Below, piece after piece: positions 49,240 to 58,834 of a stretch of 64,000 nucleotides of DNA. The notes under the pieces are model-generated. The model had not been told where the DNA came from, ran no database searches, and saw only the letters and a list, made by a program, of their open reading frames with translations. Source of the stretch: Lentisphaeria bacterium (GTDB taxonomy: Bacteria > Verrucomicrobiota > Lentisphaeria > Victivallales > UBA1829); contig JAFTIQ010000032.1 of NCBI GenBank assembly GCA_017456805.1, positions 7,971-71,970 on the forward strand. Reading direction: 5' to 3'. The stretch's first letter is position 1. Each line of letters begins with the position of its first letter. The translations under genes were made by a program, and so were the position numbers.

Positions 49240-51963
49240 TTAATCTTTTGATCCGAGCTTAATGGACGGCATTGTTGTCAAGCCCACAAAACCGGAAATG
49301 TAGAAAGAGTGTTCTTTATCGCCATCGCTGTTCCGCTCCGTTTCCAAACCGAAGTTCACTCCGACGCGGAAACAGTGGAAGTCGCGAACCAGACGGAACC
49401 CGAGGTCTTCCAGGATTGCCTGATTGACATCATAGGTCATATAAAATTCCCCGTGAAGCCGCTTGTCGATATAAGTCGGAAATCCAATGGTCAGGTTGAA
49501 TGACTGCGTCGGACTTTCCAGAACTTTCAAAGAGGTGGAAGTCGCATTGGCAGATTCCAGCATACTTCCCATGGAATAAACAGAACGTCTCCAGTAACGG
49601 CTGGAATATTCATAAGTAGCTTTGAAATACCATTCTTTGGAAATATCATATTTCAAAGTTGTTTTCCATGCATTCAGATATTTGATTCCCGCAATCCCGG
49701 GTTTTCCGGCATCTCTGCCATTGGCTCTGGTAATGGTATAACCTTCTGTATTATTGGCACCGACATCAAAAACAAGTTCTGTTTCAAACTTGAAATCTTT
49801 GATGGGAGTGAAGGAGAACTTGATTCCCAAATCCCCGGCATGATTGAAACCGTCACGGCGGATCGCATGGAAATCCCAATAGGTTTCCAGAGATGCCCAC
49901 TGACGGATCTTTTCAGAACCATAACCGCCGTCGCGGGTCTGCAGTTTGTTGATCAAACCGAAACGGACAAAGTTCTGTTCTTTGAGACGGTCAATATCAT
50001 CAAAGTAAAGAATATTTTCATAATCCAAAGTCGGCTTCGGAATATATGTATAGTTGACGTAAGGGATCATCACATGACGAAGCCCATCCAAACCGAGCCA
50101 GGAGGAACGGACGTTCTGCCAGGTACGGTAAATCTTTGTATTGATCTCCACCCCGAATTCGCTCATAAAGCGGAGTTTCGCACGGTTGCGGACTTCAAAG
50201 TTATCAACTTCCGCCCATTTTCCGTAGAGAGAATTGACCCCGAACATGGTGTTCAACTCTTCATCCGTCACCTCATTTTCCGATGTTGCAGTATATGCAG
50301 TCAAACGGATCCCGGCGCGGGGGACGATGTTGATAAAGTCAAGCATCAAAGGATAGTAGAACATGTGCAGTGAGTCGAATCTGCCGCTTCCATAGTTCTT
50401 GAGAGAAGTCCGGTCACGTTCTTCCTGACGGGTCTGCCAGAGTTCAAACCGCTGCTGCGGAGTATATCCTTCCATTGCTTCGAGCTCTTCTTCCGTAAAC
50501 ATATCCGGCCGCTCGAAATCTCTCCAGCGGTTGTAAAGATATGCAAAAGAATTTTCACTCTGATAATATAAGCCGGCAAAGAGTTCCTGACGGAAAATAT
50601 CCATCCGGACTTCCGGCAGACGCTGAACCACACTGTCGAAAGAATTGACTCTTCCGGTTGCAAGGACGGAGAAGGATGCCCAATCTGCCTGATATTCCAA
50701 TGCGGCATAAGTGGGCGGCTGAGTATCTGTATTATAACGATCCTCAAAGAAATCTTCCATGAAATCAATATCACTGATAAATTCCACCTGACCGCGGAAA
50801 TCCAGCCGGGGGGTGAGATGAGTGACATTGGTCACTTTGAAATCATAACGGGTCTTCGGGATCCGGAGACGGCGCTGTCTTTCATATTCCTCGATTTCAT
50901 CATCTTCCAATCCACGGAACAGATAGGGATTTCTGTCACGGATCACATAACCGAACAATTCCGTACGGGAATTTCCGGTAACGATCGTCGTGGACACCCC
51001 ACCGCCCAGTCCGCGGTCGGAATAATAATCCATGATGAGCCCCACATTGACATAGGGATCATCGTACAATTCAAAGTTTTTGCTGGAGCGGACCCAGAAG
51101 CCCCAGTCATCATTATGACCGAGCGTCAAGTCCACCCCGAAACTGTCGGTTTCCCGGGGTTTATAAAGTGCGGGGAACCAAAGCAGAGGCAAATCCCAAA
51201 CCCGCAGGAAAGAATTGACCAGCAGGATGCTGTGGTCACTGTGGTCGGAATTGTAATTATGCAATCCGGAATGATAGCTCCGGGGCGTGATGTACGCCTT
51301 GGAAGCGGAGAACGCATAATGGTCATGATCATCCAGGATATAATCGCAAGTTGTGATCCGGGTATTTTCTGCAACGATTTCTCCGGAGACCTTGCGGTGC
51401 GCCAGAGCTGCCGCCGCGTAAAGAGCACCGGATTTCATTGCAAAATTCTGGAACCGGAGTTCTCCGCTGTCCAGATTACCCGCCAGACGTTCAGCCTGAA
51501 TATGAGCTGTTGTTTCCGTGATCTTCACACTGATCTTTTTTCTGCCCAGAGGAGAGATCTTGATTTCCTTGATCTCCACTTTTTTCCGGACATCATCCAG
51601 GAGTTCGTTATACTCCTGCAAATCGACTTCTTTATCGCTGGTGACCCGCCGGACCAGAGAGACGTTGCCGAAGGCTTCCAAATCTCTGGTCGGAAGGTGA
51701 ACCACCGCACTGTCAGCTTTGATGGTCATGGAATCAGTGATGATGACAACATGACCGCGGGCGATCAGGTTGTCACCGACATATTCAAAGGAGTCTGCGC
51801 TGGCATCAATTCCTTTCAAGGCAGATGCGACATCGAAGCCGGCGAGACCGGAAGTTCCGCCGGGAACTCGATCCATCTTTTCCTCTGCAGCAAAAAGTGT
51901 TCCTGCTGTCAGAAAAAACAGCACTGCACAAGCTGCCAAACGTCGGACCAGTGAGAATTTCAT
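49240..51963 (-). CDS. lptD: LPS-assembly outer membrane protein LptD-like
   Basis: A 907-residue outer-membrane protein that inserts lipopolysaccharide into the outer leaflet with LptE. A signal peptide (about 1-25, ending LFAAEE) is followed by an OstA-type beta-jellyroll (about 55-230, DNLIARGHVVI) and a long beta-barrel with alternating aromatic strands. It indicates a true outer membrane. The gene lies between the MDR dehydrogenase and proS, in the same direction. Confidence 0.88.
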   Translation of the reverse strand: MKFSLVRRLAACAVLFFLTAGTLFAAEEKMDRVPGGTSGLAGFDVASALKGIDASADSFEYVGDNLIARGHVVIITDSMTIKADSAVVHLPTRDLEAFGNVSLVRRVTSDKEVDLQEYNELLDDVRKKVEIKEIKISPLGRKKISVKITETTAHIQAERLAGNLDSGELRFQNFAMKSGALYAAAALAHRKVSGEIVAENTRITTCDYILDDHDHYAFSASKAYITPRSYHSGLHNYNSDHSDHSILLVNSFLRVWDLPLLWFPALYKPRETDSFGVDLTLGHNDDWGFWVRSSKNFELYDDPYVNVGLIMDYYSDRGLGGGVSTTIVTGNSRTELFGYVIRDRNPYLFRGLEDDEIEEYERQRRLRIPKTRYDFKVTNVTHLTPRLDFRGQVEFISDIDFMEDFFEDRYNTDTQPPTYAALEYQADWASFSVLATGRVNSFDSVVQRLPEVRMDIFRQELFAGLYYQSENSFAYLYNRWRDFERPDMFTEEELEAMEGYTPQQRFELWQTRQEERDRTSLKNYGSGRFDSLHMFYYPLMLDFINIVPRAGIRLTAYTATSENEVTDEELNTMFGVNSLYGKWAEVDNFEVRNRAKLRFMSEFGVEINTKIYRTWQNVRSSWLGLDGLRHVMIPYVNYTYIPKPTLDYENILYFDDIDRLKEQNFVRFGLINKLQTRDGGYGSEKIRQWASLETYWDFHAIRRDGFNHAGDLGIKFSFTPIKDFKFETELVFDVGANNTEGYTITRANGRDAGKPGIAGIKYLNAWKTTLKYDISKEWYFKATYEYSSRYWRRSVYSMGSMLESANATSTSLKVLESPTQSFNLTIGFPTYIDKRLHGEFYMTYDVNQAILEDLGFRLVRDFHCFRVGVNFGLETERNSDGDKEHSFYISGFVGLTTMPSIKLGSKD

Positions 51964-52001
51964 TCTGTTATCTGCCTTGAGGTGTTGAGGTTATGAATGA
52001 T

Positions 52002-53672
52002 TCAGCAGCCGAATTTCTTCAGGATTGCCTGTTCGGTTTCCTGAGTGAACTTGCCGCCGGATTTTTCCAGGGAAGCTGCGATTTCTCCGCCGAGCTCCAT
52101 CAACTGTTCCTTCTTGAGCAGAGGCATGTTGATGCAGTTGGGATAGATCACTGTCTTTCCGGGGAATTTTGCATTTGCGACGCAATCCAGACCTTTTTTC
52201 AGATCCATCATACCGCCGATACCGGCGAGAGCTGTTTCAGGATCAAGTGCACCTGTTTCAGCAAGCTGAAGGGTCATGCGGAGGTCATCAGTGCGGCTTC
52301 CGCTGGAACCGATATATCTTGCACCGGAAGCAACCACTGCGCTCAAATCGATTTCAGCTTCTTTTCCGGCAGGAATTCCGGCAAAGATGTTCATCAAGCC
52401 GTCTTTTCCGAGATGTTTTGCAGAACCGGAAAGAACCGCAGGAACAGGAACCAGCATCACGATATCATCGAACCCTTCGGGAGCAAATTCATCAAGCAGA
52501 GCATCGAATTCTGCAGGAGTCATTTTGGAGGGGTTCACCAGCTTGAATTCCACGCCGCGGGCTTCTGCTGCGGGACGGAGCAGCTGATCCACATTGGCAA
52601 GGCGGGTATCATCCATATCGGATACAATGATCTTGGAAGGACCGTCGGGAGAGGTGACTGCCAGCTGTGTATGCATCTGACCCATAGCACCTGCGCCGCC
52701 GGGGAGCCAGCATGTGCCGCCCTTCTTGAGTGCAGTACGGACGTTTCTGCCATAAGCTGCTGAGAAGTTTGCTTCGGTGGTTCCCTGGAAGAACCAGCCC
52801 TGATAATGGATACTTCCGACGTCCACGCTGCTTGCAGCTGCGACAGGATTTTTTTCCATCAGGTTGACTCTTGCGTTCAAACCGAAGAACTGCTGGTAGG
52901 AATGAACATCCCCGCCGACTCCGCAAAGGAAGATATCATCAAATTTTACGTTTTCGGGGAAGATTTCAGAAACGGTCATTTTTGCTTTCGGGAAAGCTGC
53001 ACCGATCTTTTCAGCGAAACCTGCGGGAACTGCACCGGCGAGCATAATTTCAGAGGGAGAAGCCTTCGCAACGAGATCGCCAAGTTCATAGTTGTTTCCG
53101 GCATTTGCACCGAACATGAAGCCCATCTTTCCGCCGTCGAGCGGAGTGGAGCGGAGACGGATGTGATAGGAAGCGAAAACACAGGTCCAGGGTTCCAGAA
53201 GTGCTGCGATTGCGGAGGGCATTTTATCGGAAAGAGGAAGAAGATAGCAGCCTTCATCGCCATTGAGGACTTCACTTCCGAGGATGCTGTACTGAGCCAT
53301 ACCGCCATCAAGCGCATAGCCGTAAGCATATCCTTTTCCGTTGACATAGATATCTGCCTGAATGATGAAACGCTGTCCGACCTGGAATTTATCTTCGAGA
53401 CCTTCGCCGACTTTTACAATGGACATCACGGCTTCATGACCGGGGATCACGGGATCTTTTTCCAAGTCATCCACCAGAACGCGGGGGTGAGATTCCCCGG
53501 CACGGATCAATTTCACATCTGAAAAACAAAGCCCGATGGCATCAATCTTGACGAGAAGCTCGCCTGCTTTCGGATCAGGAACAGGCAGAACAACCGGTTT
53601 ATCGTCTCTGCCGAATTTTTCAAACCCTGCACCATACATCTGCCAAGCCAACATCTCTGACGGAATTGCCAT
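52002..53672 (-). CDS. Long zinc-type MDR dehydrogenase, sorbose-phosphate-reductase-like
   Basis: A 556-residue member of the medium-chain dehydrogenase family, about 150-200 residues longer than typical. The catalytic zinc ligands are visible: C49 and D52 (GLCFSDV), H79 and E80 (GHEA), E160 (LEPWTC). The four-Cys structural zinc lobe is absent. A Rossmann motif, PGGAGAMGQMH, lies unusually far downstream, after a roughly 110-residue insertion. L-sorbose-1-phosphate reductases share some features; the substrate is uncertain. Confidence 0.82.
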   Translation of the reverse strand: MAIPSEMLAWQMYGAGFEKFGRDDKPVVLPVPDPKAGELLVKIDAIGLCFSDVKLIRAGESHPRVLVDDLEKDPVIPGHEAVMSIVKVGEGLEDKFQVGQRFIIQADIYVNGKGYAYGYALDGGMAQYSILGSEVLNGDEGCYLLPLSDKMPSAIAALLEPWTCVFASYHIRLRSTPLDGGKMGFMFGANAGNNYELGDLVAKASPSEIMLAGAVPAGFAEKIGAAFPKAKMTVSEIFPENVKFDDIFLCGVGGDVHSYQQFFGLNARVNLMEKNPVAAASSVDVGSIHYQGWFFQGTTEANFSAAYGRNVRTALKKGGTCWLPGGAGAMGQMHTQLAVTSPDGPSKIIVSDMDDTRLANVDQLLRPAAEARGVEFKLVNPSKMTPAEFDALLDEFAPEGFDDIVMLVPVPAVLSGSAKHLGKDGLMNIFAGIPAGKEAEIDLSAVVASGARYIGSSGSRTDDLRMTLQLAETGALDPETALAGIGGMMDLKKGLDCVANAKFPGKTVIYPNCINMPLLKKEQLMELGGEIAASLEKSGGKFTQETEQAILKKFGC

Positions 53673-53748
53673 AACAACCTCCCTACTCTCTTCTTTCTGT
53701 ATTTTGTGTCGAACGGTGATTTAACAACCATCCTTCTGATAATTGAGA

Positions 53749-53777
53749 AATATACTCCCACTTTGCCAATCTATCAA
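53749..53777 (-). promoter_or_regulatory. Promoter of MDR dehydrogenase gene
   Basis: Minus-strand TTGATA, 17-bp spacer, TATATT, about 77 bases before the ATG. Confidence 0.6.
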
Positions 53778-53816
53778 GTGGTTTTCAAAAAAAACTTCCT
53801 TAATATGAAAGATTTT

Positions 53817-54266
53817 TTACTGTTTTTTAATTTTTTTTTCGGATTTCCTCATTTTTTCTTCCGCTTTTTTTCTGACATTCCGGACATCCCGGCAGAAATC
53901 AGCAGCTTTCTTTTCCGTCATTCCTTCCATGATTTTTTCATGACACTCTTTGAGAATCCTCTTGATTTCCGGAATAAAACGCATCCCGGCATCCGTGATA
54001 TAAAGCCGGAAATTTCTCCGATCTTCCGGATCAACTTCTTTCCGGACATAACCGGTTGAAACCAGCCGGTTTATCATGACAGCAGTCGTGCTCTTGCTGA
54101 TGATCAGCAGCGAAGAGAGTTCTTCCTGAGAAATCCCTTCGTTCTCATATACTCCGAACAAAAAAGGAAACTCGCCGAAGCTTAATCCGATCTTTTTCAG
54201 TTCATCCGTATAAAATATATGAGTCAGCCTGCTGATAATATATATATCAAAGGTTAATTTATCCAC
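53817..54266 (-). CDS. MarR-family transcriptional regulator
   Basis: A 149-residue winged-helix regulator. The recognition region is around ISQEELSSLLIISKSTTAVM and the wing around YVRKEVDPEDRRNFRLYI, both typical of MarR. It is divergent from the RND efflux genes, and a 22-bp palindrome lies between them, so it most likely represses the pump and relieves repression on binding a drug or phenolic ligand (family knowledge plus inference). The C-terminus is Lys-rich. Confidence 0.92.
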   Translation of the reverse strand: MDKLTFDIYIISRLTHIFYTDELKKIGLSFGEFPFLFGVYENEGISQEELSSLLIISKSTTAVMINRLVSTGYVRKEVDPEDRRNFRLYITDAGMRFIPEIKRILKECHEKIMEGMTEKKAADFCRDVRNVRKKAEEKMRKSEKKIKKQ

Positions 54267-54321
54267 GCCAAAACCCTTCGTAAAATCTTGAAATACACTT
54301 TTCTATAACATCTGGCAGATA

Positions 54322-54349
54322 AATATAACACCAGTTTCCCTCTTTGCAA
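54322..54349 (-). promoter_or_regulatory. Promoter of marR-type gene
   Basis: Minus-strand TTGCAA, 16-bp spacer, TATATT, about 55 bases upstream of the ATG. Confidence 0.6.
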
Positions 54350-54368
54350 GTTTTTTTCTTCCCGAAAC

Positions 54369-54396
54369 TTGCTTTTTTACAAAAATGTGATATATT
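54369..54396 (+). promoter_or_regulatory. Promoter of RND efflux operon
   Basis: TTGCTT, 16-bp spacer, TATATT, with the palindrome beginning directly after the -10 box. Confidence 0.6.
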
Positions 54397-54418
54397 ATTG
54401 GTTCTATATAGAACTAAT
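54397..54418 (+). promoter_or_regulatory. Predicted MarR operator
   Basis: GTTCTATATAGAAC (54401-54414) is a perfect 14-bp palindrome; with flanks it extends to 22 bp with one mismatched pair. It overlaps the predicted transcription start of the RND operon, an ideal place for repression. Confidence 0.65.
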
Positions 54419-54442
54419 TTCAGCATAAAATATATTATGAGA

Positions 54443-54499
54443 TGCTTCCAAAATTACTCTTGGAAGCACCTCGCATAAACAATGGGCTGTCATCAGCCC
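54443..54499 (+). promoter_or_regulatory. Two hairpins in RND operon leader
   Basis: TGCTTCCAA / TTGGAAGCA (54443-54468) and GGGCTG / CAGCCC (54484-54499) are consecutive stem-loops between the operator and the ribosome site. They may affect translation or mRNA stability. Confidence 0.5.
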
Positions 54500-54515
54500 G
54501 CAAGAAAGGAAAAAA

Positions 54516-55601
54516 ATGTTTTACAAAACAGTGCTCTCTGCCTTTGCAGCCGCATTACTCGCCACTGTCTCTGCTCAGCAGCCGGCAGAAATCCCATTGG
54601 TATCCGTCGAACAGACAGTTCTGAAAGAAAATGAACTCCCCAGAAAATATGCGGGAAATGTGGAGGCAATCGAAAGCACAGATATTATGCCGCGTGTTAC
54701 GGGCGTTCTGTTGAAAACCCACTTCAGAGAAGGTGATTTCATTCAGAAGGGAACCCTTCTTTATGAATTGGAAGATACTGCTTATGCTGCAAAAGTCAAA
54801 AGTCTGGAAGCCCAGAGAGAAGCTCTGCAGGCTGCTCTGGTTTTCGCAGAACAGGAATTCAAGCGCAGTTCCACTCTTCTGAAAAGTCAGGCAGCTTCCG
54901 CAGCGGCTTATGACAAAGCTCTTTTTGAAATCAATGCAGCCCGGGCAAAGCTCAAAGATATCGAGGCAGCATTGATCGATGCAAAAAATACTCTTTCTTA
55001 TACAAAGATCTATGCACCGATCAGCGGGCTCATCGGAAAAAGCATCTTCAGTAACGGAAACCTGATCACTCCGCAAGTCGGGAAAATGACCAATATCACG
55101 ACCATCGCCCCGATCTACGTCCGGTTCAGCATCAGTGAAGTTGTGTTCCGCAAAGAGTTCGGCGGGCTGGACGATATCCGGAAAAATACAGTTGTGAGAG
55201 TTCAGCTTGCGGACGGATCCATTGCAAAGGAAACCGCCTCGGTTGCATGGGTGGACAACAAGATTCACCCGTCGACAAATACAATCACGCTCTGGGCAGT
55301 TTTCCAGAATAAAAACAACGAATTGCTCCCCGGTGGTTTTGTGACCGTTCACCTTGCAAGAAAATCTGCGCAAAAAATGCCGGCGGTCCGCCCCTCCTCC
55401 CTCCTGATCCACCGGGGCGGTTACAGCGTTTATGTAATCGGGAAAGATGGTATCGTCATGGAACGGATCGTTAAACTCGGCAGGACGACGACCGATGGGT
55501 ATCAGATCATCACTCACGGTCTCACAGGTGATGAGCTGATCATTACAGAAGGGACCCATAAAGTCAAACCGGGAATGAAGCCCGCAGTTCAAAAGAAATA
55601 A
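54516..55601 (+). CDS. RND efflux periplasmic adaptor (MexA/AcrA family)
   Basis: A 361-residue membrane-fusion protein that links an RND pump to an outer-membrane channel. A signal peptide (about 1-20) is followed by the barrel-sandwich motif PRVTGVLLKTHFREGDFIQKG, an Ala/Lys-rich alpha-helical hairpin (about 95-155), the return barrel motif around TKIYAPISGLIGK and a C-terminal membrane-proximal domain. Residue 20/21 is not a lipobox Cys. It is 12 bases upstream of the pump gene. Confidence 0.92.
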   Translation: MFYKTVLSAFAAALLATVSAQQPAEIPLVSVEQTVLKENELPRKYAGNVEAIESTDIMPRVTGVLLKTHFREGDFIQKGTLLYELEDTAYAAKVKSLEAQREALQAALVFAEQEFKRSSTLLKSQAASAAAYDKALFEINAARAKLKDIEAALIDAKNTLSYTKIYAPISGLIGKSIFSNGNLITPQVGKMTNITTIAPIYVRFSISEVVFRKEFGGLDDIRKNTVVRVQLADGSIAKETASVAWVDNKIHPSTNTITLWAVFQNKNNELLPGGFVTVHLARKSAQKMPAVRPSSLLIHRGGYSVYVIGKDGIVMERIVKLGRTTTDGYQIITHGLTGDELIITEGTHKVKPGMKPAVQKK

Positions 55602-55613
55602 CAGGGTGCTGAA

Positions 55614-58600
55614 ATGTTTACAGATATTTTTATCAACAGACCGAAACTGGCGTTTGTGATCTCCATTGTGATCGCCCTCGTCGGCTGCCTTTGTGTCTTC
55701 CGGCTCCCCATTGCGGAATATCCCGAAATCGCGCCCCCGACGGTCAAGGTTACAGCCCGTTTTCCCGGTGCCACCTCTCAGATGCTCTCCGACACTGTCG
55801 CAGCTGTGATCGAAGAACAGGTCAACGGAATCGATGATCTGATCTATTTCAAATCGGAAAGCGACAACAACGGGAACTATACTCTGACTCTGACCTTCCG
55901 TCCGGGCATCAACTCCGATATTGCTCAGGTGAACGTTCAGAATGCAGTTCAGCGGGCGGAGGCACAGCTCCCGGCAACCGTGAAACAGATCGGTATCACC
56001 ACCACCAAACAGTCCACCGATATGGCAGGGATCTTTTCCTTCCTGACAGACGGCTCTGAAATGACTCATCTGGAACTTTCCAACTATGTCCGTATGACCG
56101 TCAAAGACTCCTTTGCCCGTCTGCCCGGACTGGGCTCCGTGGAAATCCTCGGAGAGCGGAATTACAGTATGCGTATCTGGCTGGATTCCAAAAAGATGAC
56201 AGCCATGAACATTCCGCCGGAAGCAGTGATCGCAGCATTAAGATCTCAGAATGCAGAAGCTGTTGCAGGCTCCATCGGCGGAGAAAAAGCAAACCGGTAT
56301 CTCCAGTATAAACTCGATCTTACCGGACGGCTCAATACAGTAGAAGAGTTTGCCGATATCATTGTTGCAACAAATGACGGCAGACAGGTGAAACTGGGAG
56401 ATATCGCCCGGATCGAACTCGGGGCAGAACGCTATACGGAAGAAGGTTATCTCAACGGAAAACAGAGTATTGCACTTGCAATCTACCGTCAGGACGGCGC
56501 AAATGCGGTTCAGCTTGTCCGTGATGCCAAGGCAATGCTGGAAGAGCTCCAGACACGGTTCCCGAAAGGGGTGACTGTCGACCACTCTTACGATCCCTCC
56601 AATTATATTATGGTAAACGTGAAAGAGATCGCAACGACTCTGATTGCGACGCTGCTTCTTGTTGTGGGCATCACCTACGTCTTTCTTCAGAGCTGGCGGG
56701 CAACGGTTCTTCCCATGCTGGCGATTCCGGTCTCTCTTCTGGGAACCTTTTTCTTTATGATGCTGATGGGATACTCCATCAACGTTCTGACGCTTTTCGG
56801 ATTGATCCTTGTGATCGGTTCTCTGGTGGATAACGCCATTGTTGTTGTGGAAAACACCATGCGAATCATTCAGGAGGAAAAACTTTCTCCGAAAGAAGCG
56901 ACGAGCAAGAGTATGAAACAGGTGGTTGGTCCTGTGATTGCCTCCACCCTTGTTTCCGCTGCGATCTATGCCCCGATCGGATTCTATGGCGGGGTCGTTG
57001 GAACGATTTATATGCAGTTTGCTGTCACAATGTGCGTCTCGCTCTGTATTTCCGCGATCAACGCCTTGACGCTCAGCCCTGCCCTTTGTGCCCTGATCCT
57101 GAAACCGGAAGATCCCGACAAAAAGAAAAATATCTTTTTCCGGTTCTTTGATAAGATCCTGAACGGATTCAAATTGGGCTATCTTGGATTTTCCCGGTTC
57201 ATGATCCGCAGAGCATGGCTGACCGTCATACTGCTGCTCGGGATCCTTGCTGCATTTTTCTATCTGCTGAGAATCTCTCCCGGCGGATTCCTTCCTGATG
57301 AAGATAAAGGAAACCTCATGTGCGAAATCGAACTTCCGCAGGGTGCAGCACTGGAACGGACCGATGCGGCGATGAAAGTGTTCAATGAAAAGGCTCTTCA
57401 GGTTCCCGGCGTGGAAAAAGTGATCACAGTTGCTGGATTTTCCATCATGAGCGGTTCCGGAGAAAATATCGGTTTTGCGATCATTGACCTCGATGACTGG
57501 GCGGATCGAACCGATCCGGAAAAATCTATCAATGCGATCCGCAACAATCTGATGGAACAGGGAAAAACCATCCCCGGCGCGATCGTCCGTGTCTTCCAGC
57601 CCCCTGCAATCATGGGATTGGGGATCACCGGGGGGATCTCCTTTGCCTTCCGCGACATGACCGGTGAAACCGCTCTGGAATTTGAACCCCATGTGGGCAA
57701 ACTCCTCGGTCTGCTCAATGACAAAACATTGTTCCCTGATGTGCTTTATGCTTACTCCACATTCAATGCAAGAACGCCTCAGCTGTATCTTGATATCGAC
57801 CGTCGGAAGGCAGAAGCGCTGGGCATTCCCATCGGTAACGTCTTTTCCGCACTCCAGAGCAATCTGGCAAGTCTTTATGTCAACGATTTCAACCTCTACG
57901 GCTACTCCTTCAAAGTGCAGCTTCAGGTCGATAAAGCAGAACGCGACACCATCAGCGACCTGGAAGAGCTTCTTGTTCAGAACAACAAAGGGGAAATGGT
58001 CCCGCTCAACGCATTCTGCGAAGTCAAAGTTTCTCTGGGCAGCCGGAAACTGGAACGGTTTAACCAGAACATGTGCGCCAGCGTAACGGTCATGCCTGTG
58101 CAGGGTGCTTCAACCGGTGAAATCATGGACCGGATCGAAAAGATCGTGGCAAAGGAATTCTCCAACAGTTACGCTGTCAGCTGGACCGATATGAGTTATC
58201 AGGAACGGAACAACGATGGACGGCTTGCGATCCTCATGGTGCTGGCGGTTCTCTTCGGATATCTGTTCCTTGTCGCGCAGTATGAATCCTGGACCGTGCC
58301 GGTTCCTGTGATCCTTTCCGTTGCGTTTGCGGGATTGGGCGGAGTCGTTGCGCTCCATGTTCAGGGACTTCTCATGGATATTTATGCGCAGCTCGGATTG
58401 ATCATGCTGATCGGTCTTTGTGCCAAGAGTACCATTCTGATGGTGGAATTCTCCATGCAGGAACGGAAACTCGGAAAATCTGTTGCGTTGTCAGCCTTGA
58501 ACGGGGCGACATACCGTTACCGTGCGGTGCTGATGACAGCATGGAGTTTTATCATCGGGGTGCTTCCGCTTCTTTTTGCCTCCGGAGCCGGAGCAGAAAG

Positions 58601-58727
58601 CCGGAAAGTCATCGGGACGACCTCTTTCTGGGGGATGGTTCTGGCAACATTCCTTGGTGTGGCGTTTATCCCGCCCATGTATGTGATCTGCCAGAAAATG
58701 CGCGAAAAAGTCAGCGGCAAAAAATAA
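55614..58727 (+). CDS. RND multidrug efflux pump, AcrB/MexB-like
   Basis: A 1037-residue HAE-1-type RND transporter. It begins with MFTDIFINRPKLAFVIS, has the GxxLVDNAIVVVEN motif in helix TM4 with the proton-relay Asp pair region (IGSLVDNAIVV), two large periplasmic loops and the second repeat after residue about 545. It exports drugs or bile-type compounds using proton force. No outer-membrane channel gene follows; the operon ends at a terminator, so the channel must be encoded elsewhere. Confidence 0.95.
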   Translation: MFTDIFINRPKLAFVISIVIALVGCLCVFRLPIAEYPEIAPPTVKVTARFPGATSQMLSDTVAAVIEEQVNGIDDLIYFKSESDNNGNYTLTLTFRPGINSDIAQVNVQNAVQRAEAQLPATVKQIGITTTKQSTDMAGIFSFLTDGSEMTHLELSNYVRMTVKDSFARLPGLGSVEILGERNYSMRIWLDSKKMTAMNIPPEAVIAALRSQNAEAVAGSIGGEKANRYLQYKLDLTGRLNTVEEFADIIVATNDGRQVKLGDIARIELGAERYTEEGYLNGKQSIALAIYRQDGANAVQLVRDAKAMLEELQTRFPKGVTVDHSYDPSNYIMVNVKEIATTLIATLLLVVGITYVFLQSWRATVLPMLAIPVSLLGTFFFMMLMGYSINVLTLFGLILVIGSLVDNAIVVVENTMRIIQEEKLSPKEATSKSMKQVVGPVIASTLVSAAIYAPIGFYGGVVGTIYMQFAVTMCVSLCISAINALTLSPALCALILKPEDPDKKKNIFFRFFDKILNGFKLGYLGFSRFMIRRAWLTVILLLGILAAFFYLLRISPGGFLPDEDKGNLMCEIELPQGAALERTDAAMKVFNEKALQVPGVEKVITVAGFSIMSGSGENIGFAIIDLDDWADRTDPEKSINAIRNNLMEQGKTIPGAIVRVFQPPAIMGLGITGGISFAFRDMTGETALEFEPHVGKLLGLLNDKTLFPDVLYAYSTFNARTPQLYLDIDRRKAEALGIPIGNVFSALQSNLASLYVNDFNLYGYSFKVQLQVDKAERDTISDLEELLVQNNKGEMVPLNAFCEVKVSLGSRKLERFNQNMCASVTVMPVQGASTGEIMDRIEKIVAKEFSNSYAVSWTDMSYQERNNDGRLAILMVLAVLFGYLFLVAQYESWTVPVPVILSVAFAGLGGVVALHVQGLLMDIYAQLGLIMLIGLCAKSTILMVEFSMQERKLGKSVALSALNGATYRYRAVLMTAWSFIIGVLPLLFASGAGAESRKVIGTTSFWGMVLATFLGVAFIPPMYVICQKMREKVSGKK

Positions 58728-58774
58728 AAACAAACCTGTTGGCTCTAAAATCGGTCCAACAGGGATAAAAAAAG

Positions 58775-58808
58775 GGCAGCTGTTCAACCTTCCGGTTTTG
58801 CAGCTGCC
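58775..58808. terminator. Bidirectional terminator after RND pump
   Basis: GGCAGCTG and CAGCTGCC form an 8-bp stem with an 18-nt loop, flanked by A-run and T-run. Confidence 0.8.
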
Positions 58809-58834
58809 TTTTTCTGTATCGTGATCAGATCACA

